DNA of 20,496 nt from Syntrophaceae bacterium (GTDB lineage: Bacteria > Desulfobacterota > Syntrophia > Syntrophales > UBA2185): the NCBI GenBank assembly GCA_003508565.1, contig DNUI01000172.1, positions 1 to 20,496 on the forward strand, in the 5' to 3' direction. The notes below the pieces were generated by a model. It had not been told where the DNA came from. It was given only the letters and a program-made list of their open reading frames with translations, and did not search any database. Of this stretch, positions 1 through 7,151 are shown piece after piece. Positions within the stretch are counted from its first letter, which is position 1. The number at the start of each line of letters is the position of its first letter. A program made the position numbers and the translations under genes.

Positions 1-5
1 CGCTC

Positions 6-671
6 TCATATCCCGACCATCTTTCCTTTGATCGGGTATTCCAATTCTGTTTGAAATACCCCTTTAATGGTTATTGAGCGTGTAAATCGCCCATTATATT
101 TTACATTGGTTTCTTCCTGAAGGCATGTAAACTTAATTCTTCCTCTTACCTCGTGTCCCTTGCGGTAATTCCGCTTATTCAGTACCAGGCTTTGGCTTAT
201 AGTGGTCCAGATCAGTCCTTCATCTCCTTTGTCTCCGGGATATGACGTCCAGTATTGTGAAGTGAATTCACCGCCTTTGACTAGTATTCTCAAGTTATCC
301 CAGTATGAGGCGGACTCATCATGTATAAATAACTCGAGGGCGCCATCAGCATTCAATGTGGCCTTGCAGAACCTGATCCAGTGTTCTCCCTGGTGAGAGG
401 TAAAACATTTGGCCGTGTGTTTCAGTTTTGGAAGTTCTTTTTTGTCGGTCGTACCTCCCATCGTATTCTCGATATGTCCGTCCTCATGCTGGACGATCCA
501 CCATGGGTAGCTCCACTTTGCAGCCGCAAAAAATGAGCCCGATATCTTTGAATCATATCTCACTTTGGTTCTGATTTGAGTTGGTTGCCCATTAGGCATC
601 TCCACCCCATCCCCAGATATAGGGAAAATGAGAAATAGCAGGGCGAGAAGGTATCCAATGAGTCTATTCAT
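6..671 (-). CDS. Predicted exported protein of unknown function
   Basis: A 221-residue protein of no family I recognise. Residues 1-20 (a basic start, then LLALLFLIF) look like a signal peptide or N-terminal membrane anchor, so it should act outside the cytoplasm. The rest is rich in aromatic residues and alternating polar/hydrophobic stretches, which suggests a beta-rich fold. It has three cysteines (C89, C102, C183). The ATG at 671 is the only start that keeps the whole signal peptide. No Shine-Dalgarno sequence precedes it; instead a perfect palindrome containing TATAAT abuts the start codon, so the message may be leaderless. No co-directional gene is close enough to suggest an operon. That it is a real gene is fairly sure, from the signal peptide and length; its function is unknown. 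Confidence 0.65.
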   Translation of the reverse strand: MNRLIGYLLALLFLIFPISGDGVEMPNGQPTQIRTKVRYDSKISGSFFAAAKWSYPWWIVQHEDGHIENTMGGTTDKKELPKLKHTAKCFTSHQGEHWIRFCKATLNADGALELFIHDESASYWDNLRILVKGGEFTSQYWTSYPGDKGDEGLIWTTISQSLVLNKRNYRKGHEVRGRIKFTCLQEETNVKYNGRFTRSITIKGVFQTELEYPIKGKMVGI

Positions 672-686
672 AGGTATATTATACCT
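672..686 (-). promoter_or_regulatory. Palindrome with -10 box abutting the start codon
   Basis: AGGTATA-T-TATACCT is a perfect 7-bp inverted repeat with a one-base centre, directly before the ATG at 671. Read on the minus strand it contains TATAAT (683-678), a consensus -10 hexamer that would place the transcription start at or next to the start codon. I see no good -35 at the usual spacing. It could be a leaderless promoter, a repressor operator, or both. Only the palindrome and the hexamer are directly seen. Confidence 0.4.
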
Positions 687-936
687 TGGAAATCAGCCGC
701 AAGTGCAGCGACTCAGCTGCGCTGCCTTGCTGGGCAATCATTATTTTCATTTCAGCGTCACCACTGTCGAGGATGATCCTGCTAAACTCGCATCCTGCGC
801 GGATTCTTAAAGTTCCCACGGACCGTGAAAATAATGCCGCGTGTAAACTACGAACTCATGGTGCCGAACTGCACTCCCAAGAGTACAGAAGATCTTAACA
901 CATCCACGAACATCTCCCTGTGCCTGTCTCCTTGCA

Positions 937-1209
937 TCAGCAACGCGCGAGGCAGCAAGAATGTTCATGCGGTCCTTGTTCCCACATATTCCCACCCGGC
1001 ATGATGAAAATGGCAGTTTCGTCGGGATTTATTGTATCAAGCGTGACGTCAGGGTTGACCTTGTAGCCGCCCATTGTGGTGGCAGGTCTTTCTGAAAATC
1101 CGACTGTTACTACATCAAATTTCCCTGATTTATTAATCTCACACAGTGCGAGCGCAGGTTCCCAATCCACGAGGCCATCGAAAATAAGCAGGTATGCTTT
1201 TAATCGCAA
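937..1209 (-). pseudogene. Broken DJ-1/PfpI-family protein, N-terminal part
   Basis: Ninety residues that start like a DJ-1/PfpI glutamine-amidotransferase-like protein: AYLLIFDGLVDWEPALAL near the N-terminus, including the conserved acidic residue of the first loop (DWE), then TVGFS, TTMGG and finally IMPGGNMWEQ around residues 70-80. Reading then fails: the frame stops 11 codons later, before the nucleophile-elbow cysteine that the roughly 190-residue family needs. Other frames stay open for short distances down to about 807 but give no convincing family continuation. The start is a TTG at 1207-1209, preceded at about ten bases by AAGGAG. I infer a frameshifted or deleted gene. A sequencing indel is the alternative, though neighbouring sequence is also decayed. 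Confidence 0.6.
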
Positions 1210-1345
1210 GAGAACTATTCTCCTTTACGAGTCATCTAACAATGAAATCAGGCATGAATGTAACGAATCGGTTGCATTATTAAGGGTTATGTTATCTGTC
1301 CTTGCACCGTGCTCAAAACAACATCAACTCATTAGTACCTTGCTC

Positions 1346-1759
1346 TTAAGGTCTTATCCATTGTGGAAGGATGAATTTCTCGACCTTAACTTTTTTCAAG
1401 GCCGGACATTCGGAAATGAATAATTTCATGTCTTCCTCTAATTTATTTTTGACAACCACTTCATATGCTCCCGAAGAAGCTCCGGCGAATGGTATGGATC
1501 TAATAACGGTCTAATGGGACAAGACTTCCCTCAGGTATTGGGAAATGATCGTATATCGCTCCCGTACTATCAATAGTATATGTACCACTCTCCAATTCTA
1601 AACTAAAAAGGTATTCATTGGAGCTGTTTTCTATGTTTTTATTCTATAATAACAGACGGTTTTTTGGAAGTACTTCACAGTTCCATGCCCTAATCTTTCA
1701 GATTTTTGCCATACAAGAATGCCTATAATGTCCAACTGAGAAAATGAAAGGGAATTTTT
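1346..1759 (-). pseudogene. Frameshifted gene remnant of unknown family
   Basis: Three minus-strand open segments tile this stretch with overlaps of only about ten bases: 1634-1759 (includes LDIIGILVWQKSERLGHG), 1503-1643 (includes YLFSLELESGTYTIDSTG and YDHFPIPEGSLVPL) and 1349-1510 (includes YEVVVKNKLEEDMKLFISE). The first and third are in the same frame and the middle one is shifted, as expected from a compensating pair of small indels. Joined, they read as one plausible globular protein of about 135 residues ending at the stop at 1346-1348. I do not recognise the family. Each segment alone is short enough to occur by chance, so the call rests on the tight tiling and the protein-like composition. 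The sequence farther upstream, to about 1850, gives no clear frame. Confidence 0.35.
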
Positions 1760-1792
1760 TCAACATCTTCGCATGCACAGGATGAGCTCCGG

Positions 1793-1825
1793 GAGAAATC
1801 TTTTCATTGATATTGAAGATTTCTC
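1793..1825. repeat. Inverted repeat, 10-bp perfect stem
   Basis: GAGAAATCTT (1793-1802) and AAGATTTCTC (1816-1825) form a perfect 10-bp stem around a 13-base loop. It lies about 120 bases past the end of the PilZ-like gene in that gene's direction, but no T-run follows on either strand, so a classical terminator is not supported. The rest of 1210-1943 holds the decayed gene at 1346-1759 and nothing else I can support. Confidence 0.35.
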
Positions 1826-1943
1826 AGTCGCTCTGTTCCCTTTTAAGTGACAACTTTTTGCGGTTGGGCAGTAATTGTACAAAAAGGGAATCCACATCGG
1901 TTGTTCGATTCAACAATCACTGCTTTCAGGAAACAATCTCCTG

Positions 1944-2339
1944 TCAGACGACACGGTATTCCATATAGGGGTGGACGGCAAAATCCCGTATGAAGTTTTT
2001 TATCTGGCTTTCCTGGCTTGAGCACTGGATCAGGAATTGGATTCCACAACGCGTTTCCATCATTTTGCTCCATCCTTCGGAGAGCATATCGATATCGTAG
2101 ACAATTTTACACGGGATATTCTCGACCCTCACCAATCTGTCCGTCCGTCCGAAGATGCTGACGTGGGATATTGCAACGTTACTCTTCTCCGTGGGAACAT
2201 AATATGCGCACATACCGCCCTTGCTCATATTGATGATCTGCACAAATTGGAAAATATCGTGAGAATCCTCACTCATGAATCCCGCAAAGGTTATTTCGCT
2301 CATTCTAAATCGCAGGTAATTTCTGAGTTCATCATTCAT
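1944..2339 (-). CDS. PilZ-like domain protein
   Basis: A 131-residue cytoplasmic protein resembling a single PilZ domain, a fold that often binds cyclic di-GMP and relays it to motility, adhesion or secretion machinery. The N-terminus has the spaced arginines of the RxxxR motif (R6-N-Y-L-R10), and INMSKGG (residues 36-42) matches the (D/N)xSxxG motif, with N in place of the usual D. After it come the beta strands typical of the fold and a C-terminal helix that reads KNFIRDFA. The ATG at 2339 is supported by an AGGGGG Shine-Dalgarno sequence about eight bases upstream. No diguanylate cyclase or phosphodiesterase is in the window, so the partner is unknown. The PilZ call comes from motif and length only, and binding of c-di-GMP is inferred. 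Confidence 0.6.
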   Translation of the reverse strand: MNDELRNYLRFRMSEITFAGFMSEDSHDIFQFVQIINMSKGGMCAYYVPTEKSNVAISHVSIFGRTDRLVRVENIPCKIVYDIDMLSEGWSKMMETRCGIQFLIQCSSQESQIKNFIRDFAVHPYMEYRVV

Positions 2340-2647
2340 ACGTTCGTTCCCCCTGAAATTTAAAATTTTCCAGTCCCATTAAGAGGTTTACTCAGATCAC
2401 TCATTTCCTCTAATCACATACTCACGAAAAAGCAATATGAGAAAAATATAGATAAAATACGAGGCAAAAACACGTATAAGTGGGTGGGTTTCGTCTTTTA
2501 TGATGGGGAGGGCATTGGAGTGCGAATCAGGGGCGCACTTTCCCTTCCTGTTGCAGGTCTACATCATGGGAACCAGGAAGATGTGCATACAAGAAATGAG
2601 TATCCCTTCAGGCATAGTATATCAAATTCAATATTGACCTTTGCACT
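2340..2647. other. Gene-free stretch, no clear content
   Basis: This stretch lies between the PilZ-like and cysteine-rich genes, both on the minus strand. The Shine-Dalgarno sequence of the PilZ-like gene lies at its low-coordinate end. A plus-strand frame of 66 codons (2484-2684) is open but its product resembles nothing I know, it overlaps the 3' end of the cysteine-rich gene, and it lacks a good ribosome site. The left part is AT-rich and could hold the PilZ-like gene's promoter, but I cannot pick convincing -35/-10 hexamers. Confidence 0.4.
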
Positions 2648-3136
2648 TCATGACAGCCCCCTATTCTTGCTCTTTTGCGCATAATATCCAGCAAGCTCCT
2701 CGATTAACGAAGCAAAATATTGGGGATCTCTTTTTGCGGCTTTATACTGATTGATTGTCATGAGTTTCTTGTTTTCCCGGTACAATTGATCTACTAATTC
2801 CCTGTATTCTTCAACTTTCTCTATATTGGCAGCATGACCTTTCAGACGCTGCTGCATACATAACAATACAAATTTAATGCCTGATATAAACTGCAATTTC
2901 TTCATAGCGGGTGAATCCACATGCACGTACTTGGGACACCATTTACCGGGATTACAAGTCAGACCTAATTGTTTAATCAACATGGGGGTCAGGGTGGTGT
3001 CATTGATACGAGCAGGATGCCGACAGTATCCGATAGACGAACCAGCATGTCCCGAATGATCGTTACGATGGGGAGTATAATACCAGCAGTTTGTACAATT
3101 TTCTCCGGCTCCCCGGAACGTAAGAACCTTACCCAT
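2648..3136 (-). CDS. Cysteine-rich small protein, probable metal binder
   Basis: A 162-residue protein of unrecognised family in two parts. Residues 1-70 hold CTNC (C14, C17), then GYCRHP (C38), C61 and KWCPKY (C67), a CxxC...C...C...C arrangement ending in a WC motif that suggests a bound zinc ion or a small iron-sulfur cluster. Residues 75-162 are charged and helical, with heptad-like stretches (KVEEYRELVDQLYRENKKL is within residues 107-125), suggesting coiled coil or self-association. There is no signal peptide or membrane segment. The ATG at 3136 is well supported by GGAGG seven bases upstream. A 32-base hairpin lies just upstream of that Shine-Dalgarno sequence and could control expression. 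Metal binding is inference. Confidence 0.6.
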   Translation of the reverse strand: MGKVLTFRGAGENCTNCWYYTPHRNDHSGHAGSSIGYCRHPARINDTTLTPMLIKQLGLTCNPGKWCPKYVHVDSPAMKKLQFISGIKFVLLCMQQRLKGHAANIEKVEEYRELVDQLYRENKKLMTINQYKAAKRDPQYFASLIEELAGYYAQKSKNRGLS

Positions 3137-3151
3137 AATTCCTCCGATTAA

Positions 3152-3183
3152 GAGGCACCCTTAATCATTTCTGATTGTGCCTC
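3152..3183 (-). promoter_or_regulatory. Hairpin in the leader of the cysteine-rich gene
   Basis: GAGGCAC (3152-3158) pairs with GTGCCTC (3177-3183), and inside it AATCA (3163-3167) pairs with TGATT (3172-3176) around TTTC, leaving a four-base bulge (3159-3162). Total stem is 12 bp. It ends only a few bases upstream of the GGAGG of the gene starting at 3136, and no T-run follows, so it looks like a leader structure or protein-binding palindrome rather than a terminator. Confidence 0.45.
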
Positions 3184-3460
3184 ACCAGTCATAGTTTCTT
3201 TGTACCATATTCTCTAAAATATTTCTGCTTTTTTGATAACTCTCCCTTGACGCATCATTAAAAAGCTGCAGGGAGAATGAATTATTGGATCCGGCCCCCT
3301 ATTGTCATAGTTTAACCTCGCCTCTCCTTACGAAAGGTGTAGAGATCGCAGATATGGGATTGTATATCATCAGTTATACGTAGGAAGACAAATGACTTTC
3401 TCGCGTTGGGATATAACAAGGTTATTATGAAAAGTGAATATGAACTAAAATATAAATAAA

Positions 3461-3501
3461 AAAATAGGGACAGTCACGCCGCTTCATACTGCCCCTATTT
3501 T
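3461..3501. repeat. REP-like palindrome
   Basis: AAAATAGGGACAGT (3461-3474) and ACTGCCCCTATTTT (3488-3501) form a 14-bp stem with one A/C mismatch around the loop CACGCCGCTTCAT. The AAATAGGGACAGT arm resembles the dispersed REP-type palindromes seen next to REP-associated tyrosine transposase genes. On the minus strand the mismatch becomes a G-U pair and the hairpin ends in a T-run, so it could also serve as a terminator. No such transposase gene is in the window. The rest of 3137-3620 shows only the leader hairpin and the Crp-like palindrome. Confidence 0.5.
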
Positions 3502-3600
3502 CGAGAGGAAAAAAGTGAAGTTTTGCAAGCACCTCCAGACGCCCTTAGGTTACGTGTGAATTGTTTTGATTTTATATAACCATATGTGAATAGTATATTC

Positions 3601-3624
3601 CGTGACCATGATCACACAATGTGA
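3601..3624. promoter_or_regulatory. Crp/Fnr-like palindromes at a gene start
   Basis: CGTGA-ccatga-TCACA (3601-3616) matches the Crp consensus TGTGA-N6-TCACA except for the first base. An overlapping palindrome TCACA-caa-TGTGA (3612-3624) runs through the GTG start codon of the next gene. A regulator bound here would block initiation rather than activate. This is sequence resemblance only. Confidence 0.3.
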
Positions 3625-3947
3625 CCTTTTATAAGGAAGTTCCTGTCAAATACGGCAGGGTAGATCCTTTGACCGGAGACTACGCGATTGAAGTAGATAA
3701 AATAGACAAATCCCACGAAGGCATAGGACAGGCATTCCACTTCTCCGAGGAAACAGGCAGAAAGCCGACTCTCGCGATATTTATAAACGATCCCACAAGA
3801 TATGACCTTGAAAAATTGAGATACGTCCACCGACTCTGTAATACCCTCGGTATCAGGGTGCGGTATATCAACGAAGAACTGGAACACATGCAGAAGAAAA
3901 AGTCATCCAACTCTTCCGACCATATTTTTCACAAATATAACACTTGA
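3621..3947 (+). CDS. Hypothetical protein, 108 residues
   Basis: An open frame whose family I do not recognise. Residues 25-90 look like a folded alpha/beta unit: a helix around FHFSEETG, a strand (TLAIFIND), then a helix (LEKLRYVHRLCNTLG) and another strand (IRVRYINEEL). The C-terminal 20 residues are basic and low in hydrophobics. The start must be the GTG at 3621, because a stop lies 12 bases upstream in frame. There is no Shine-Dalgarno sequence, and a Crp-like palindrome covers the start, so the gene may be weakly translated or be a 5'-truncated remnant. Its TGA stop lies inside the -35 box of the regulator gene's promoter. Moderately confident that it codes. Confidence 0.5.
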   Translation: MTFYKEVPVKYGRVDPLTGDYAIEVDKIDKSHEGIGQAFHFSEETGRKPTLAIFINDPTRYDLEKLRYVHRLCNTLGIRVRYINEELEHMQKKKSSNSSDHIFHKYNT

Positions 3948-3973
3948 CATGATTCAAAAACAGATGGTATTTA
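3944..3973 (+). promoter_or_regulatory. Sigma-70-type promoter of the export operon
   Basis: TTGACA at 3944-3949 is a perfect -35, followed after 18 bases by TATTTA at 3968-3973 as -10. The start of transcription would fall at about 3980, inside the palindromic operator. The -35 overlaps the stop codon of the preceding gene. It drives the TetR-type regulator and probably all genes to 10905. Confidence 0.6.
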
Positions 3974-3977
3974 CTAT

Positions 3978-4004
3978 TTAGTTAAACTAACTGGTTAGTT
4001 AATT
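3978..4004. promoter_or_regulatory. Palindromic operator before the tetR-type gene
   Basis: Two overlapping palindromes: TTAGTT-a-AACTAA (3978-3990) and AACTAAC-tg-GTTAGTT (3985-4000, perfect 7-bp arms). Repeated GTTA/TAAC half-sites next to the predicted transcription start are what an autorepressing TetR-family dimer pair would bind. Placement between the -10 box and the ribosome site of the regulator gene supports autorepression; binding itself is inferred. Confidence 0.6.
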
Positions 4005-4030
4005 CTATGGTTTTCTGAGGAGGTATATAA

Positions 4031-4663
4031 GTGAACCTTCCGCCATCAGCAGAAAAAAGAAGCGACGCGTTTATGCGCATCCTTGAGGCAGCGGCGGGTG
4101 TTTTTTCGGAGGCTGGTTTTGCCGGGGCGCGGATGGATGAGATTGCCGCCCGTGCCGGAGTTAACAAAGCCACAATCTACTACCACATAGGCGACAAAGA
4201 GACGCTCTATGCCGAGGTAATCAGAAGCGTGATCGGCAATACTGCAGAAACGATTGCCCGCGAGATACAAAACATACAGGATCCGGAAGAAAAATTGATG
4301 ATATATATACGCACCTTTGCCCGGAATATCGATGTAAATCCGCAAGTGGCCCCCATCATGATGCGCGAGGTGGCCTCAGGTGGAAAACACCTGCCGGAAA
4401 TTGTGGCGCGGGATATATTCCGCATCGTGAATCTGCTGAGCGGTATCCTTAAAGAGGGTAAAAAAAAGGGGGTGTTTCTTGAAACCATTCCTTTTCTGAT
4501 ACACATAATGGTCATCGGGGCCATCATTACCTATAAAACCAGTGCACCGATCAGGAGAAGGTATGACTGGATCCCGCCTGCGATAAGGAACCTGGATGAT
4601 AAAATATCCGGCAACATTGTCGTCGAATTAGAGAAACTTATTTTAAAGGCCGTGAAGAAGTGA
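4031..4663 (+). CDS. TetR/AcrR-family transcriptional regulator
   Basis: A 210-residue DNA-binding repressor, probably the ligand-responsive switch of the exporter downstream. Residues 14-60 form the TetR helix-turn-helix domain: an amphipathic helix (ILEAAAGVFSEAGF), the recognition unit MDEIAARAGVNKATIYYHIG (35-54) and KETLY. The remaining helices make the ligand-binding and dimer domain; its pocket is variable, so the inducer cannot be named. Length is typical. The start is the GTG at 4031, eight bases after a strong GAGGAGG. It is the first gene of the operon, 14 bases before the TolC-like gene, with a palindromic operator at the promoter. The layout parallels E. coli cecR (ybiH) upstream of ybhGFSR, but orthology is not shown. 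Confidence 0.9.
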   Translation: MNLPPSAEKRSDAFMRILEAAAGVFSEAGFAGARMDEIAARAGVNKATIYYHIGDKETLYAEVIRSVIGNTAETIAREIQNIQDPEEKLMIYIRTFARNIDVNPQVAPIMMREVASGGKHLPEIVARDIFRIVNLLSGILKEGKKKGVFLETIPFLIHIMVIGAIITYKTSAPIRRRYDWIPPAIRNLDDKISGNIVVELEKLILKAVKK

Positions 4664-4677
4664 AAGGATAATAAGCT

Positions 4678-6024
4678 ATGCAAACAAAGACTGTATTGCT
4701 ACTATTTTCAGCGGCACTACTCTTTTCCTTTTCTTTTCTTGAAGGAGCTTATGCGGCGGAAAAACTGACTCTTCAGCAGAGCATTGATCTGGCGCTCTCG
4801 CAAAGCGTGCTCATTCAATCGGCACGAGAAGGAGTAAGGGGTGCTGAAGCCCAGAAGCAGGAAGCATTTACAGGATTTCTGCCGAAATTCAGCACATCGT
4901 ACAGCTACACGAGATTAAATGAACAACCGACCTCGACTGTTACGCTACCATCTTTACCATCTACACGTCCATTTACAATGCCCGTAGGAACACAGGATAA
5001 CTATACCTGGGCGATAGAGGTGAAGCAACCTCTCTTTACCGGCGGCGGAATCGTGGCGAATTACCAGGCAAACAGGATTGGCACAGATATCGCGGCGATG
5101 GACGAAGTTACGGTTGTGCAGGATATTGTCCAAGACGTAAAGGTTGCATATTTCAGTGTACTGAAGGCAGAAAGGCTGCTCGTCGTTGCAATACAATCGG
5201 TAGAACAGCTGGAGGCCCACCGGAAGATGGCCCAGGATTTTTTTGATGCCGGTGTCATTCCCAGGAATGACCTCCTTCGCGCAGAGGTTGAGCTTGCCAG
5301 CGGCAGGCAAAATCTCGTTAAAGCGGAAAATTCTCTAGAAATGGCGAAATCGAAGTTCAATACGGTACTCAGGAGAGAAATCAATACCCCCACGGAATTG
5401 GAAGACATACTCGCACTGAAGCCTTTTACTAAATCTCTTTATGACTGTCAGGTGATTGCCATGGAAAACAGATCGGAGATTAAGTCATATACACTGAAAG
5501 TGGAGCAGTCAAAGAAAATAGTCAATCTGACAAAGAGTGAGTATTTCCCCACGATAAATGCCATCGGCCACTACGAGCGTTTTGGAGATACGCCGGGAGT
5601 TTCCGGAACTCTCTACAAAGACCAGGAGAACTGGTATCTTATGGGTGTGGCAAGCTGGAACTTCTGGGAATGGGGCAGGACAAAGAACCGTGTTGACGCG
5701 AGCCGCTCCCGTGAAAACCAGATGGCGTACGCCCTTGATAATGTAAAAGATCAGGTGAGACTTGAGGTAAAAAATGCCTGGCTGACACTCCACGAGGCGG
5801 AGAAGCAGCTGGCTGTTACACAAAAAGCCATCGAGCAGGCGGAAGAGAATTACCGGATCAGCCGGGAAAGATACCAGGAACAGGTGGGAACCTCTACGGA
5901 CGTCTTGGACGCCGCGACTCTTCTGACAAGAGCAAAATCCGATTACTTCAACGCCCTCAGCGATTACAATATCAGCTTGGCCCGATTGGAGAGAGCCATG
6001 GGGGCGAAGGAGGTGTCGCCGTGA
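4678..6024 (+). CDS. TolC-family outer-membrane channel protein
   Basis: A 448-residue outer-membrane factor: trimers form the beta-barrel and periplasmic tunnel through which tripartite pumps expel substrate. Residues 1-26 are a signal peptide (a hydrophobic run, then GAYA before A27). LTLQQSIDLALSQS (about 30-43) is the typical first helix of the family. Two internal repeats of long alpha-helices follow, with barrel strands such as YTWAIEVKQPLFTGGG and the second repeat's WYLMGVASWNFWEWGRTKNR. AKSDYFNALSDYNISLARLERA near the C-terminus matches the closing helix. Length is typical. An AAGGA precedes the ATG by nine bases. It overlaps the adaptor gene's start and should be its partner. Confidence 0.92.
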   Translation: MQTKTVLLLFSAALLFSFSFLEGAYAAEKLTLQQSIDLALSQSVLIQSAREGVRGAEAQKQEAFTGFLPKFSTSYSYTRLNEQPTSTVTLPSLPSTRPFTMPVGTQDNYTWAIEVKQPLFTGGGIVANYQANRIGTDIAAMDEVTVVQDIVQDVKVAYFSVLKAERLLVVAIQSVEQLEAHRKMAQDFFDAGVIPRNDLLRAEVELASGRQNLVKAENSLEMAKSKFNTVLRREINTPTELEDILALKPFTKSLYDCQVIAMENRSEIKSYTLKVEQSKKIVNLTKSEYFPTINAIGHYERFGDTPGVSGTLYKDQENWYLMGVASWNFWEWGRTKNRVDASRSRENQMAYALDNVKDQVRLEVKNAWLTLHEAEKQLAVTQKAIEQAEENYRISRERYQEQVGTSTDVLDAATLLTRAKSDYFNALSDYNISLARLERAMGAKEVSP

Positions 6025-7031
6025 AGAAAAAGATCCTCATCATCGTTTTTTTGCTTCTTCTTGCGGGTGTAGGCGCCCTGGTCTATTTCGGGCAGTGGCA
6101 GTCACAGAGGGGCGAGCTGTACTATTCCGGAACGATTGAAGCAACCCAGGCCAATCTCGCCTTCCAGGTAAGCGGCCGCGTTATTAACGTCGCGGTCAGG
6201 GAAGGCAATGTCGTCACGAAGAATCAACTCCTCGCCGAGATCGAACCCGCGGAACTCCAGTCACGCAAGGCTCAGGCGGAGGCAAATCTCGACCGGTTGA
6301 TAAAAACGCGTGAGCAGCTCTCAACACTTCTGAGTATCTATAAAAATACCCTTCCCGCCGATGTGGCAAGGTCGGAAGCCAATCTCACCAGTGCAAAAGA
6401 CATCCTCGAAAATGCTCGGAAGAATAATCAGCGATATGAGCAGTTATTCAAGCAGGGTGTTGTTACGGAAAAGGAAAGGGATGCACTAAGGCTCAACTAT
6501 GATACGGCAAAATCACGATTTGATGATGGAGAAGCGGCACTGAGACAGGCAAAGAGCAACCTGCAGAAGATCGAGGTAACACAGAAGGAAATCGACGCTG
6601 CCAATTCCCAGGTCAAACAGGCGAAAGCGGCACTGGAGCAAGCAGATATCCAACTGCGCTATGCCCGGTTGCTGGCCCCTTTCGACGGGATTATCACCAG
6701 TCGCAATGTTGAACTGGGGGAAGTGGTGACGACGGGCCGCGAAGTTTTATCCATGGCCGATCTCTCCATGGTAGATCTCAAGATATTTGTGGGTGAAACG
6801 GAAATCGCCAAGGTCAAACCGGGACAGGACGTGGATGTCAAGGTTGATACCTTCCCCGATAAAACATACAAAGGAAAAGTTGCCTTTATCTCACCGGAAG
6901 GGGAGTTCACCCCGAAGATCATCCAGACCAAAAAAGAACGGGTAAAACTGGTGTATCTGGTAAAGGTTTCCATACCCAATCCCGATCTGGAACTGAAGAC
7001 CGGCATGCCGGCGGATGCATGGCTGCGGTGA
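6021..7031 (+). CDS. HlyD-family periplasmic adaptor (membrane fusion) protein
   Basis: A 336-residue adaptor that bridges the inner-membrane ABC transporter and the TolC-like channel. Residues 4-23 are a membrane anchor. Residues 36-75 form the first lipoyl half-motif (GTIEATQANLAFQVSGRV, then REGNVV). A long coiled-coil hairpin runs from about 76 to 212, with the tip near residues 108-118. The second lipoyl half follows (RLLAPFDGIITSRNVELGE, about 216-234), then the beta-barrel domain (LKIFVGETEIAKVKPGQDV). Overall arrangement and size match the E. coli YbhG type. Start is the GTG at 6021, seven bases after GAAGGAGG and overlapping the preceding stop codon by four bases, indicating translational coupling. 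Confidence 0.92.
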   Translation: MKKKILIIVFLLLLAGVGALVYFGQWQSQRGELYYSGTIEATQANLAFQVSGRVINVAVREGNVVTKNQLLAEIEPAELQSRKAQAEANLDRLIKTREQLSTLLSIYKNTLPADVARSEANLTSAKDILENARKNNQRYEQLFKQGVVTEKERDALRLNYDTAKSRFDDGEAALRQAKSNLQKIEVTQKEIDAANSQVKQAKAALEQADIQLRYARLLAPFDGIITSRNVELGEVVTTGREVLSMADLSMVDLKIFVGETEIAKVKPGQDVDVKVDTFPDKTYKGKVAFISPEGEFTPKIIQTKKERVKLVYLVKVSIPNPDLELKTGMPADAWLR

Positions 7032-7035
7032 ACAT

Positions 7036-7133
7036 CCCCTCAATCTCCTCCTTTCATAAAGAGGGATGCAGGGGGATTTCCCATACGATTGTCAAATCCA
7101 CCCTTGCCTCCTTTTTTAAAGGGGAAAAAGGTT
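7036..7133. repeat. Dispersed palindromic repeat between adaptor and ATPase genes
   Basis: A stretch of C-rich then G-rich blocks: CCCCTCAATCTCCTCCTTT-cata-AAGAGGGATGCAGGGGG, then CCTTGCCTCCTTTTTTAAAGGGG. It can fold into two hairpins, CCTCCTTT/AAGAGGG and CCTTT/AAAGG. Translated it reads NPPLPPFLKG on one strand and GNPPASLFMKGG on the other, the signature I know from repeats scattered between genes in many deltaproteobacterial and other genomes. It interrupts an operon whose other genes overlap or nearly touch. Confidence 0.6.
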
Positions 7134-7151
7134 TTTAGAGAGCTTCGGCCA

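Noticed and set aside
1793..1825. Terminator for the PilZ-like gene
   Set aside because: The stem is perfect but about 120 bases past the stop codon, and no T-run follows in that direction.
2484..2684. 66-codon plus-strand frame upstream of the PilZ-like gene
   Set aside because: No ribosome site, no family resemblance, and it overlaps the 3' end of the cysteine-rich gene on the other strand.
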